From positions 1-17,570 of the forward strand of contig CAMLFK010000090.1 in NCBI GenBank assembly GCA_946479255.1: a DNA stretch of 17,570 bases, in the 5' to 3' direction. This document shows, piece after piece, positions 1-7,289 of the stretch. Within the stretch, counting starts at the first letter, position 1, and every line of letters begins with the position of its first letter. The notes beneath the pieces are model-generated. The model was not told the DNA's origin. It searched no databases and saw only the letters and a program-made list of their open reading frames with translations. Made by a program: the position numbers and the translations under genes. The DNA is from an uncultured Oxalobacteraceae bacterium. GTDB lineage: Bacteria; Pseudomonadota; Gammaproteobacteria; Burkholderiales; Burkholderiaceae.

Positions 1-55
1 GATCTATCTCGCAGCTGGGGTTATCAACTCTCGCTGATTCTCAACACGTCCTAGG
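1..55. repeat. Left terminal inverted repeat (55 bp)
   Basis: Bases 1-55 are the exact reverse complement of bases 17516-17570, and the match stops immediately after the palindrome CCTAGG (50-55). The repeat cuts into an IS481-type transposase reading frame. It is most simply the end of an IS or other repeat present in inverted orientation on both sides and continuing beyond the window. The exact length of 55 also equals a common assembly k-mer size, so the true repeat may be longer. Confidence 0.9.
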
Positions 56-138
56 ACGCTGGCTGGTTCATTGCTGGCTGCGATCTCGGCGCGCACGGCG
101 GGCGTGGTGCGGGCGTTCTTGTGCAGGGCTATCAACAT
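51..138 (-). pseudogene. IS481-family transposase, N-terminal fragment
   Basis: Reading leftwards from an ATG at 138 gives a frame starting MLIALHKNARTTPAVRAEIA and continuing with ASNEPASVL. This matches the conserved N-terminus of IS481-family DDE transposases, where a helix-turn-helix (about RYGVTxxTVYKW) follows directly. Here the frame runs into the terminal repeat at base 55 after only about 29 residues, so the HTH and the whole catalytic core are missing. An AGGGAG ribosome binding site lies 7 nt upstream of the ATG. The protein cannot function as a transposase. I recognise the family from its N-terminal pattern only; this was not searched against a database. Confidence 0.7.
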
Positions 139-269
139 GGCTTCACTCCCTGGATAGATTGCAAGGACTCTATCAACTCCTTCAAAACAGCTCGGGCTAT
201 GAAGAGTGGATAGCGTTTAGAGTCTATGCAATCGTCCGGGATGCGACAGTTAGCAATACCGCCTTAACA
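51..269 (-). mobile_element. Remnant of an IS481-family insertion sequence
   Basis: The transposase fragment is preceded by about 130 bp of non-coding DNA. On the minus strand this begins with TGTTAAGGCGG at 269, and that is exactly where the lysR-type reading frame upstream stops matching its family. IS481 elements typically end in 5'-TG. I infer that 269 is the element's left end, inserted in the lysR-like gene, and that the rest of the IS was lost at the CCTAGG junction. The boundary is inferred from frame loss; no second end is present to confirm it. Confidence 0.5.
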
Positions 270-361
270 GGCGATTGTTCTACGCCAAGGCGCTCGGCCG
301 CTCGCGCGAAATGCAGTTCTTCCGCGACCGCAACGAAATAGCGCAGTAGTCTGAGTTCCAA
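270..361 (-). pseudogene. LysR-type transcriptional regulator, N-terminal fragment
   Basis: A frame with a TTG start at 361, preceded by an AGGAGG ribosome binding site 5 nt away, encodes (M)ELRLLRYFVAVAEELHFAR followed by AAERLGVEQSP. This is the start of the winged-helix DNA-binding domain of LysR-type regulators. Similarity ends at about residue 31, where a full protein would continue with the recognition helix and roughly 270 more residues. Beyond this the frame enters the IS481 remnant and stops at 224. The gene is therefore disrupted and cannot encode a working regulator. It is probably recipient or earlier-host DNA flanking the stress island. Which regulator it was cannot be told. Confidence 0.7.
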
Positions 362-593
362 TGCGGCCTCCTGTTTGCCTCGTTCCTGGCCTGCGTCCAC
401 CTCATGCGGATTGCGCCTCGCTTTCTCCTTCGATGATTGGCAAGAGGTTCCGGAGTTGCATGCTTGCCTATTCGGATAGGCAGATCGCATCCGAAAATTA
501 CGGAGGTTGAGGCGGAACGCTACCTGGCCGAAGACCTGAGAACCTCAATCGCCGCGACGCTGCACTACCGCCTGATCCACAGGTTCAGTTCAA
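362..593. other. Gene-free stretch between lysR remnant and htrA
   Basis: No supported gene lies here. It holds the former upstream region of the lysR fragment, including a near-perfect dyad at 465-482, and the 3' flank of the htrA-like gene. I see no clear intrinsic terminator downstream of the htrA stop at 594, so where the operon transcript ends is unclear. The boundary between island and flanking DNA probably lies in this interval, but nothing marks it. Confidence 0.5.
465..482. promoter_or_regulatory. Dyad, possible LysR-type operator
   Basis: TGCCTAT-tcgg-ATAGGCA is a perfect 7-bp inverted repeat with a 4-base spacer, about 105 bp upstream of the lysR fragment's TTG start. LysR-type regulators commonly bind dyads containing a T-N11-A core upstream of their own gene, and this fits that arrangement. 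With the regulator truncated, the site is probably a relic. It could also simply be a small hairpin. Confidence 0.3.
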
Positions 594-1745
594 TCAATTC
601 CCGGGTTGCAGCTCCACACGCACCTCGCGCGATTTGCCGGCCCGCTCCACTGACAAGACCACCACATCGCCGACCTTCCTGTCGTCTAGCCGCGCGAGCA
701 GCTTGGCCACATCGTCCGTCGCCTGGCCATCAACATCGATGATGCGGTCGCCCGGCACGATGCCTTGCGGCGTGACTTCGACACCCGCGAGGCCGGCCTT
801 GTGCGCTGCCGAACCAGGGGTAACACGCAACACGAACACGCCCTTGCTTCCAGTCAGCGCCAGCAGGCGCTGATTGAGCTGTTCGTCCACCTCAATGCCC
901 AGCGCCGGACGGATGTACTTACCGGTCTTGATGAGTTGCGGGACTACGCGCATGACGGTGTCCACCGGCACGGCGAAACCAATCCCGGCCGAGGCGCCGG
1001 AGGGGCTATAGATCGCCGTGTTGATGCCGATGAGCCTTCCTGCCGAATCGAGCAGCGGCCCACCGGAGTTGCCAGGGTTGATGGCGGCGTCGGTCTGGAT
1101 CAGGTGATCGATGGCCGGGCCGCCCGCTTCTCCGGGTAACGAGCGGTCGAGCGCGGAGACGATGCCGGTGGTGAGCGTCCAGTCCAGGCCGAAGGGGTTG
1201 CCGATAGCGAACACCTTCTGACCCACCTTGAGGTCGGCACTGGTGCCGACCGGCACGGCCGGCGGGCGCTTGAAACCGACGCCGATCTTGAGCACAGCGA
1301 TGTCGTGCGCGGGGCTCGTCCCCACCAGTGCGGCCTGGTAGTCGCGGCCGTCGGCCAGTTTGACGGTGGCTTCGGACGCGCCCTGGATGACGTGGAAGTT
1401 AGTGACGACGTGGCCGGCGTCGTCCCAGATGAAGCCCGAGCCAGTGCCGCGCGGCACGGAGAAGACGTTGCGCGTCCAGACATCGCGTACCAATTGTGCG
1501 GTAGTGATGTAGACCACCGAGGCGCGCGATTTCTCGAACAGTTCGATGGTGGCTTTCTCGTCCGCCGCCAGATCGCCACGCGCCGTCACGGTGCGATCTG
1601 CCGCCTCGCGCGGACTGAACCAGGCCTCGATGGCGGGCAGAAACTGCCACACCAGCATGAGCGTGGCAATACAGGCGGTGATGAAGAGCCAGCGCCGGAT
1701 GAAGGGGTCCGGTGCGGGGCGTGTGTACGGGTCGGGGTAGGCCAT
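594..1745 (-). CDS. degP: Membrane-anchored HtrA/DegS-like serine protease
   Basis: A 383-residue trypsin-like (S1C) protease for degrading or sensing misfolded envelope proteins. One hydrophobic segment at about residues 19-37, not followed by a clear cleavage site, suggests a periplasmic enzyme anchored to the inner membrane. The catalytic triad is visible: His118 (TNFHVI), Asp148 (AHDIAVLKI) and Ser227 (NPGNSGGP). One PDZ domain fills about residues 280-380. A single PDZ plus an N-terminal anchor resembles DegS/AlgW (about 355 residues) more than two-PDZ DegP (about 475), although this gene is usually called degP in tLST islands. The start at 1745 has AGGAGA 7 nt upstream; an in-frame TTG at 1769 lies within the ribosome binding region and is less likely. 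It is the last gene of the operon, 24 nt after the M48 protease gene. Confidence 0.9.
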   Translation of the reverse strand: MAYPDPYTRPAPDPFIRRWLFITACIATLMLVWQFLPAIEAWFSPREAADRTVTARGDLAADEKATIELFEKSRASVVYITTAQLVRDVWTRNVFSVPRGTGSGFIWDDAGHVVTNFHVIQGASEATVKLADGRDYQAALVGTSPAHDIAVLKIGVGFKRPPAVPVGTSADLKVGQKVFAIGNPFGLDWTLTTGIVSALDRSLPGEAGGPAIDHLIQTDAAINPGNSGGPLLDSAGRLIGINTAIYSPSGASAGIGFAVPVDTVMRVVPQLIKTGKYIRPALGIEVDEQLNQRLLALTGSKGVFVLRVTPGSAAHKAGLAGVEVTPQGIVPGDRIIDVDGQATDDVAKLLARLDDRKVGDVVVLSVERAGKSREVRVELQPGN

Positions 1746-1769
1746 GAGAAGTCTCCTGTTGATAGGCAA

Positions 1770-2735
1770 TCAGCGCCACAGCCCGCTCGGGTGCCAGCGC
1801 GGCGGGCGCGGCGTCACAGCGGATTCCGGCAAGAAATGGGGCGCGTGGAATGGCAACGCTGATGCTGGCCCAGGCGCCAACGTCAGCAGGCGTGCGATAC
1901 GCTCTTGCGTTGCCGGATGCGTGCGCAAGCAGGAGGGCTCGGGATTGCCCCATCCCGGCCACAGCCAGGCACGCCAGGAGCGGCTGACCCGCTCGATTTT
2001 CGCCAGCGCGGACGCCAGCCCCTGCGGGTCGCCCGTCAGTTCCGCCGCGAGGCGGTCAGCGTCGAACTCACGCACGCGAGACAAGCCGAGCTGTGCGAGC
2101 AGGGCCAGCTGGGGCGATGCGGCCAATAACAATAGACCAGGCCAATAGACCTCCGCCGCGCCAACCAGCAGCGCGGGCAGGTTGAGCAGGATCGCGACTT
2201 GTCCCATGAGGGCCAGCAGGCTCGTGAGGCGACTGACGGAATCCGCCAGCCTCATGACGCGCAGATCCTCATTGGTGATGTGCGCGATCTCGTGCGCGAG
2301 TACACCCGCCAGCTCGCGTGGGCTCAGGCTGCGCAGCAGGCCATCGGTGAGGGCGATCGATGCCTCCTGCTTCGATCCGGTGGCGAAGGCGTTGACGACG
2401 GCACTGGGCACATAGTGCGGCACCGGCGTGGCGGGCAAACCGGCACGGGCGGGCAGCTCGCGCAACAGGGCCCACATCTCGTGGGCTTCTTGCGGGTGCA
2501 AGGCCAGTACGCGGTACAGGCGCAAGCTCAGCGCCGACGCGGCTACCGGTTCCAGCAGCAACGCACCTGCAACGGCAAACAGCGCGAGCCACAGGCCGCC
2601 TTCCCCAAATGGCAGTCTCCCTGCTGCGGCTGCGATCCCGACCAGGTTCAGGACCAACAGCCCGGTCTGCAGGCGGTTGAGCCAGCGGTGTTGCAACAGC
2701 GCCGTGCGCGGATCACTGGGATGATGACGGGTCAT
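1770..2735 (-). CDS. M48-family (HtpX-like) membrane zinc metalloprotease
   Basis: A 321-residue protease of the HtpX/M48 type. Two hydrophobic segments at about 22-40 and 46-68 precede a cytosolic catalytic domain. The zinc motif HEIAH is at 148-152, and REFDAD at 222-227 supplies the third ligand (Glu223). Further hydrophobic stretches at about 172-192 and 197-216 lie between them, the usual HtpX layout. HtpX cooperates with FtsH in quality control of inner-membrane proteins, and an FtsH is encoded in the same operon. The chosen ATG at 2735 overlaps the upstream psiE-like gene by 23 nt. A longer start at 2792 would overlap by 80 nt and adds residues not typical of the family. No strong ribosome binding site is seen, so translation is probably coupled to psiE. 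Confidence 0.85.
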   Translation of the reverse strand: MTRHHPSDPRTALLQHRWLNRLQTGLLVLNLVGIAAAAGRLPFGEGGLWLALFAVAGALLLEPVAASALSLRLYRVLALHPQEAHEMWALLRELPARAGLPATPVPHYVPSAVVNAFATGSKQEASIALTDGLLRSLSPRELAGVLAHEIAHITNEDLRVMRLADSVSRLTSLLALMGQVAILLNLPALLVGAAEVYWPGLLLLAASPQLALLAQLGLSRVREFDADRLAAELTGDPQGLASALAKIERVSRSWRAWLWPGWGNPEPSCLRTHPATQERIARLLTLAPGPASALPFHAPHFLPESAVTPRPPRWHPSGLWR

Positions 2736-3210
2736 GCTCAGAGGTCTCGGCGGCGCGGTCGCCGCGCTTGCGCAGCAGCCAGTAGGTCGCACCCAGAGCC
2801 AGCGTGGCGCCTGCCAGCGCGGCTATCTTTGCGGGGCTCGCCTCGGGGTCAAGGATCACGAACTTGCGCGCCAGCGCGATCAGACCGATGAGGATCACGG
2901 TCTTGACCTGGATGATGCTGTCCCGACGCAGCGCCACGCGAACAATGGAATGCTTGAACTCCATCGCGATCAAGAGCGTCATGATCATGCCGAACACACT
3001 CTGGAATACCTTGTGATCCAGGGGATTGAAGGCATCGAGGACCAGCAGCGTGAAGACGATGGCGATGAGCTGGAACAGCGACACCACGATGATGACGGCA
3101 ATTACCGCCGACAGAACGAAGGCGACGACCTGCTCGAAGCGCTCGTATAAACTCATGATGGCCCATTGGTCACGGAAGACCTGAAATGGGTTAAGGCGTG
3201 TTGATTTCAT
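2713..3210 (-). CDS. psiE: PsiE-like phosphate-starvation-inducible membrane protein
   Basis: A 165-residue membrane protein with four predicted transmembrane segments at about residues 27-56, 68-86, 104-121 and 128-146. Short charged loops (RRDS, RKRGDRAAE) separate or follow them, and the C-terminal tail is hydrophilic and Ser-rich. Composition, length and segment pattern match PsiE proteins, and a psiE gene is a standard member of tLST islands between kefB and the proteases. Its molecular function is not established. The start codon overlaps the kefB stop as ATGA (3207-3210), indicating translational coupling, and AGGGAG lies about 9 nt upstream. Identification rests on hydropathy pattern and gene order as much as on sequence motifs. 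Confidence 0.75.
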   Translation of the reverse strand: MKSTRLNPFQVFRDQWAIMSLYERFEQVVAFVLSAVIAVIIVVSLFQLIAIVFTLLVLDAFNPLDHKVFQSVFGMIMTLLIAMEFKHSIVRVALRRDSIIQVKTVILIGLIALARKFVILDPEASPAKIAALAGATLALGATYWLLRKRGDRAAETSEHDPSSSQ

Positions 3211-4922
3211 GACGATGAACTCCCTGGAAAACGGCTGCTGTCGAGACGGCGGCGCATTGCGCTGATGTGTCCTTCAATCAGCTCGGTCGACATGCCAAGC
3301 GTCGACATCACCTGTTCCGCCAGCCCAAGGCCTGCGGCAAAGGATTGCTGGTATACACGCACGTTGGGCATGGCGCGAAATGCATCGGCCGCGGTCGTAC
3401 TTCTGCATGATACCCACAAGGTCAGCGCCGGACGGCGCTCGGCAATCGCCTGGGCGATGCGCAACGCTTGCTGGGCATGGGCGAACGTCAGCACCACCAT
3501 GTGCGCATGCGTCAAGCCGGCAGCCAGCAAGGTATCGGGCCGACTGGCATCGCCATGGAACACCGGCGCGCCGGCGGCACGCGCGGCCTCGACCTTCTGC
3601 GCGTCCGCCTCCAGCAGCAGATGCGCCACGCCGGCGTGGCGAAGAATCTCGCTGACTGTCAGGCCAAGCTCGCCCGCGCCGCAAACGATGACATGGTCTC
3701 GATATCGCGCTGTCTGCGCGGTGATCTCAACTTCTTCAGCCTGGGGTGGCTGAATGACGCCGCCGGTGCGGCTCAAGAACCGGGCAAGTACATCGTGATG
3801 GCGGATCAGTAGCGGTGCCAGGGCCATGCTGAGCACCAGCGCGACCAGCATGGGTTGTACGACGGTCGCGGGGATCAGATGCTGCTGCAAGACCATGCCC
3901 AACAACAGCAGGGCGAACTCGCCGCCATGCCCCAACGCTATGCCCGTGCGCCAGGCATCGAGGGCGGACAAGCGCGTCGCCCGCAAGGCCAGGGTGTTGA
4001 GCCCGATCTTGACCGGTACCAGCACTGCCAGCCACGCCAACACCGTCAGCGGTGCCGAAAGAATCTGTGCTCCGTCCAGCTGCAGGCCGACAGTCACGAA
4101 GAACACCCCCGACAACACATCGCGAAACGGTTTGAGGTGGTTTTCCATGTGGTGCCGGACGTCGCTCTCGCCCAGCACCATCCCGGCCAGAAACGCGCCC
4201 AGGGCGGCGGATACGCCGACGGCGTGCGCAGCGGCGGCCGCGGCCACGACCACACACAAGGAGGCGAGCATGAACGCTTCCTCATGACCTTGGCGAGCCA
4301 CCCAGCCCAGCAGGCCATGCAACAGACGGCGCGAAGCAACCGCCGCTGCTGCGAACAACACCAGCACGCCCAACACTTCGAGCAGCATGCTCTCGACCTT
4401 CGGCGACTCGCCGCGCGCCCAGATCGCCAGCAAGGCCAGCAGGGGCACGCTGGCCAGATCCTGAAAGACCAGCACGGCGATGACACTGCGGCCGTGGCGG
4501 GTGGTGAGCTCGCCTTGGTCGGCCAGTTGTCGGCTGACCAGCGCCGTGGACGACATGGCCGCCGCAGTGCCGAGCAGCGCAGCGCTCTGAGCTGGCTGCC
4601 CCAAACCCATCAGCATCAGGGTCAGAGGTGCGGCCACAACGACCATCTGCAAACTGCCAGCCACCAGTACGGTCTTGCGAGTGAGCCAAAAGTGCCCGAG
4701 GGAGAATTCCAGTCCGACCATGAACAGCAGCAGCGCCACTCCCAGCTCGGACAGAAAATCAAGCGCTTCTCCCGGCGCGATCACGCCGGTGACTGAGGGG
4801 CCCAGTAAGGCGCCGACGGCGAGGTAACCCAGCAAGGCGGGCACTCTGAGCGCAGCCGTCACCACAGCCGCCAGACTGCACGCCGCCAGCAGACTCAGCG
4901 TAACGCCCAGCAGGCCCTGCAT
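3207..4922 (-). CDS. kefB: KefB/KefC-type CPA2 cation/proton antiporter
   Basis: A 571-residue monovalent cation:proton antiporter of the CPA2 family. The first about 385 residues are a run of some 12 hydrophobic segments carrying the family motif FQD (153-155) and the GHGGEFALLL segment at 331-340. After a linker, a cytosolic RCK/TrkA-N domain begins at about 409 with a Rossmann motif, VIVCGAGELG (411-420), and an acidic residue (Glu438) suited to nucleotide binding. Kef systems release potassium and acidify the cytoplasm to protect against electrophiles and are gated by glutathione adducts. No ancillary KefF/KefG gene is adjacent. The length is slightly below E. coli KefB (601). It lies 3 nt downstream of trx and overlaps psiE by 4 nt. 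Ion specificity cannot be read from sequence. Confidence 0.9.
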   Translation of the reverse strand: MQGLLGVTLSLLAACSLAAVVTAALRVPALLGYLAVGALLGPSVTGVIAPGEALDFLSELGVALLLFMVGLEFSLGHFWLTRKTVLVAGSLQMVVVAAPLTLMLMGLGQPAQSAALLGTAAAMSSTALVSRQLADQGELTTRHGRSVIAVLVFQDLASVPLLALLAIWARGESPKVESMLLEVLGVLVLFAAAAVASRRLLHGLLGWVARQGHEEAFMLASLCVVVAAAAAAHAVGVSAALGAFLAGMVLGESDVRHHMENHLKPFRDVLSGVFFVTVGLQLDGAQILSAPLTVLAWLAVLVPVKIGLNTLALRATRLSALDAWRTGIALGHGGEFALLLLGMVLQQHLIPATVVQPMLVALVLSMALAPLLIRHHDVLARFLSRTGGVIQPPQAEEVEITAQTARYRDHVIVCGAGELGLTVSEILRHAGVAHLLLEADAQKVEAARAAGAPVFHGDASRPDTLLAAGLTHAHMVVLTFAHAQQALRIAQAIAERRPALTLWVSCRSTTAADAFRAMPNVRVYQQSFAAGLGLAEQVMSTLGMSTELIEGHISAMRRRLDSSRFPGSSSS

Positions 4923-4925
4923 CGG

Positions 4926-5366
4926 TCAGCGCCCAAGCTGTGCCGATACCCAGCGCACGATGTCCTGCACGCCCATGGCGCCGGCCTGACGGGCGATCTC
5001 ACGTCCCCCCTGGAACAGGGCCAGTGTCGGGATGCTGCGGATACCGAACTGCGCGGCCAGGTGGGGCTCAGCCTCGGTATTCACCTTCGCCAGCCGGATC
5101 CTGGGTTCGAGCTGGTGCGCCGCTTGCTGGAACTGCGGGGCCATCATCTTGCACGGCCCGCACCATGGCGCCCAGAAATCGACCAGCAGCGGCAAATCGC
5201 TGCGCTCCACGTGGCGCGAGAACGTCGCCGTGGTCAACTCGATGGGCTCGCCCGTGAACAAGGGCTGCTGGCAGCGGCCGCAGTTGGGATGTTCCGATAG
5301 CTTCGCAGTCGGTACGCGGTTGATGGACTGGCAATGCGGACAGACGAGGTGAAGATCATTCTTCAT
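4926..5366 (-). CDS. trxC: Thioredoxin 2-type (TrxC) protein with N-terminal zinc ribbon
   Basis: A 146-residue cytosolic thiol-disulfide reductase. Residues 9-32 hold two CxxC pairs (Cys9/Cys12 and Cys29/Cys32), the zinc ribbon that distinguishes TrxC from TrxA. The thioredoxin fold follows, with the active site WCGPC at 68-72 and the cis-proline region IPTLALF near 115-121. Length and layout match E. coli TrxC (139 residues), which is induced by oxidative stress. AAGGAGG lies about 7 nt upstream of the ATG at 5366. The start overlaps the end of the HPF-like gene by 11 nt and the stop is 3 nt from kefB, so it sits inside a tightly coupled cluster. It probably serves thiol protection together with KefB. 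Confidence 0.95.
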   Translation of the reverse strand: MKNDLHLVCPHCQSINRVPTAKLSEHPNCGRCQQPLFTGEPIELTTATFSRHVERSDLPLLVDFWAPWCGPCKMMAPQFQQAAHQLEPRIRLAKVNTEAEPHLAAQFGIRSIPTLALFQGGREIARQAGAMGVQDIVRWVSAQLGR

Positions 5367-6501
5367 GGTTCGCCTCCTTGGACCACAGTGAGGCTGCCGC
5401 GCTTCGGGTCACAGACAATGCCGACCAATCAACGCCTTGGAGCCAATCGTTCCCGTCTTTGCTTACTCCGGCCTCTTCCAAATGAGCAGCGATGAACGCT
5501 TCGGCCTGCATGAGCCACCTTTGGACAGTATCTTCCTTACTAGGAATCAGCAGGATTTCAGAGACGCTGCTGGCATCCAGCCCGTCCACACGGATAAGCA
5601 GAAAAATGCGCCGCCACAAACGCGGCATGTCCTTCAGCAGGTCGAATGCAAAAGCGAACTCGCTCGACCGATCAATCAGCTCCTCCTGTTCCGCGATCGT
5701 TGCGGCATCGGGATGCTGACTGCCAGCGAACATATCGGCCAGCTTGAGTGTGTCATCGGGCTGATAAAATTCGAAGATTTCCTCTTCCACCATGGCCTCG
5801 GCGACGTCTTGGGCATCCGGTTCGACCGGCGCGTCCAGAGAAACGAATTCGCCAAATTGCCGGCTGCTTGCCACTTCGTTATCCAGGACGGCGAACAGAT
5901 GCTTCAAAAGACCGGTGTAAGCCTCTTTTTCCCCCGCCACGGATTGCCATTCCACCTCAGCTCGGACAATCGCTTCATCCACCACGTCGCGCAGCGTCGG
6001 ATAATCGCGCGGTAAATCGCCGACGGCCCGCAGATAAGCCAGCTCACGCCTTGCGACAGCCTCAAGTTTCGACAGTAGAGGCATTCGGGTCACCTCGCCC
6101 TCATGGGCGGCTGATGCGGGTTTTGCGGCAATCCGCACCTTGAGCTCGCGCAAGCGCTCGCGTCGTGCTTTGCGCTTGATTTGATCCTGAGCATGCAGTC
6201 GGTCAAAATGCTTCTTGGCCTGACGGAACAACGACTGTGCGAGCATCTGCGCGAGGGGCGTCAGCTCGTCATGTGATGCAGTAACGCTGACAATCTTTTT
6301 GCCGGGCAGGTGCATATAGCCACTGGCCAGAAATTGCCGCTTGATCTTGTCGCGATCAAGGACGATTTGAAGTCGCACTGAATCTTTAGTGTGTTTGTCG
6401 AGCAATGGCTTGAGGGCGTGCTCGATCACATTTCCCAAAGCTCTCTGCCAAGGTTCATGAAACTCTTTGTCGATAGCTCGATAGCTATATTGAATCTGCA
6501 T
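5356..6501 (-). CDS. HPF-like / sigma-region-4-like two-part protein
   Basis: A 381-residue protein not assignable to one named family; tLST islands carry a hypothetical gene at this position. Residues 1-105 resemble ribosome hibernation factors (HPF/YfiA, S30EA): a beta-strand with YMHLPGKK, then VTASHDELTPLAQMLAQSL and a basic helix RQAKKHFDRL. This matches the HPF pattern of strand, acidic D-x-Y/L turn, and L-x-x-Q-x-K-K-H helix. A basic linker (about 108-128) follows. Residues about 285-345 (LLKDMPRLWRRIFLLIRVDG, then an HTH-like segment and QRWLMQAEAFIAAHLEEAG) resemble region 4 of ECF-type sigma factors. An acidic middle (225-280) joins them. I infer ribosome and/or RNA polymerase association. 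The start at 6501 has GAAGGAG 6 nt upstream; an ATG at 6522 has no ribosome binding site. Confidence 0.6.
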   Translation of the reverse strand: MQIQYSYRAIDKEFHEPWQRALGNVIEHALKPLLDKHTKDSVRLQIVLDRDKIKRQFLASGYMHLPGKKIVSVTASHDELTPLAQMLAQSLFRQAKKHFDRLHAQDQIKRKARRERLRELKVRIAAKPASAAHEGEVTRMPLLSKLEAVARRELAYLRAVGDLPRDYPTLRDVVDEAIVRAEVEWQSVAGEKEAYTGLLKHLFAVLDNEVASSRQFGEFVSLDAPVEPDAQDVAEAMVEEEIFEFYQPDDTLKLADMFAGSQHPDAATIAEQEELIDRSSEFAFAFDLLKDMPRLWRRIFLLIRVDGLDASSVSEILLIPSKEDTVQRWLMQAEAFIAAHLEEAGVSKDGNDWLQGVDWSALSVTRSAAASLWSKEANHEE

Positions 6502-6524
6502 GCATGACTCCTTCGATGTCATTT

Positions 6525-6561
6525 CTATGGAGGTATGAATCGAGGATGCTCATATCCATAG
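6525..6561 (-). other. Interrupted dyad between hdeD and the HPF-like gene
   Basis: CTATGGA (6525-6531) pairs with TCCATAG (6555-6561), and TATG (6534-6537) pairs with CATA (6551-6554), leaving a two-base bulge and a 13-base loop. It lies in the 79-nt gap directly upstream of the HPF-like gene's ribosome binding site. It could be an mRNA hairpin setting translation or stability, or a protein-binding site. It lacks a T-tract and so is not a standard terminator. Confidence 0.35.
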
Positions 6562-6580
6562 AATTTAGTTTGACCCGCTC

Positions 6581-7192
6581 TTATCCCTGGCGCGTTTTGC
6601 GAAGACGCCAACTCAAGAACAAAAGCGTGACACCATAGACTGCCGCATAGAAGCCCAACAGCCAGCCTGCGGCCAGGAATGACTCGACCGGACGGGAAAA
6701 AAATATCCACAAGACGATAGCGCCAAGGACAATCGAGAGCAGTCCACTGAAGGCAAGCCAAATTTCACCCTTGATTTCTTGACGCAGCCGAACGGCGGCG
6801 GATATCTCCAGCACACCGGTGAAAATCGCCCAGAAGCCCACGCTAGCCCATAAAAAAGAAGCCAAGACTATCGTGGCGACCCAAGGAGCAACCAGGACGA
6901 CGACGCCCGTAAGTATGCCGACAATGCCGCTGAACAGCAGCCAGCCCCAGCGCTCTTTTTTCTGGATATGGCGCACCGCTGCAACCAAGTTGAAAGCGCC
7001 ATTGACCAAGGAAAATGCGCCGAACATGATGGTCATGGCCAACAGAGCCGATTGTGGCATCCAGAACGCAAGGGCTGCAAAAATCAATGCCAAGACACCG
7101 CGCAGCACAAAAAGCCACCAATTTTGGCTCAGCGAACACAGTGCTTTGGTGGGGTCATCCGCATTGGAATTAGCGATGGTGTCTGTGTTCAT
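6581..7192 (-). CDS. hdeD: HdeD-family acid-resistance membrane protein
   Basis: A 203-residue DUF308/HdeD protein with six predicted transmembrane helices at about residues 25-44, 49-71, 82-101, 105-129, 145-163 and 170-191, arranged as three hairpins. The N-terminus is short and polar, and the C-terminus is basic (WRLRKTRQG). E. coli HdeD (190 residues) supports acid resistance at high cell density, with an unknown mechanism. AGGAG sits 7 nt upstream of the ATG at 7192. It is separated from yfdX by a 97-nt gap containing a strong hairpin and an AT-rich stretch, so it may have its own level of expression. The assignment rests on repeated helix-hairpin structure and on the fixed place of hdeD in tLST islands. 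Confidence 0.85.
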   Translation of the reverse strand: MNTDTIANSNADDPTKALCSLSQNWWLFVLRGVLALIFAALAFWMPQSALLAMTIMFGAFSLVNGAFNLVAAVRHIQKKERWGWLLFSGIVGILTGVVVLVAPWVATIVLASFLWASVGFWAIFTGVLEISAAVRLRQEIKGEIWLAFSGLLSIVLGAIVLWIFFSRPVESFLAAGWLLGFYAAVYGVTLLFLSWRLRKTRQG

Positions 7193-7247
7193 GCAATATC
7201 TCCTAAAGATCTATACAAAATAAAAAATCAAACACTCATGGGACAAG

Positions 7248-7270
7248 AGAGGGGCGCGACGCGCCCCTCT
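7248..7270 (-). terminator. GC-rich intercistronic hairpin, possible attenuator
   Basis: AGAGGGGCGC (7248-7257) and GCGCCCCTCT (7261-7270) form a perfect 10-bp stem with a 3-base loop in the yfdX-hdeD gap. In the direction of transcription the stem is followed by mixed sequence, and only about 20 nt later by a T-rich run (GATTTTTTATTTTG). It is therefore not a canonical intrinsic terminator. More likely it protects the 3' end of the upstream yfdX mRNA or causes partial termination. Confidence 0.45.
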
Positions 7271-7289
7271 TAGGCCCTATCCAGCGGTT

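Noticed and set aside
3855..4796. Gln/His-rich plus-strand open frame opposite kefB
   Set aside because: Its repetitive composition mirrors the hydrophobic codons of the antiporter on the minus strand; it has no ribosome binding site or domain.
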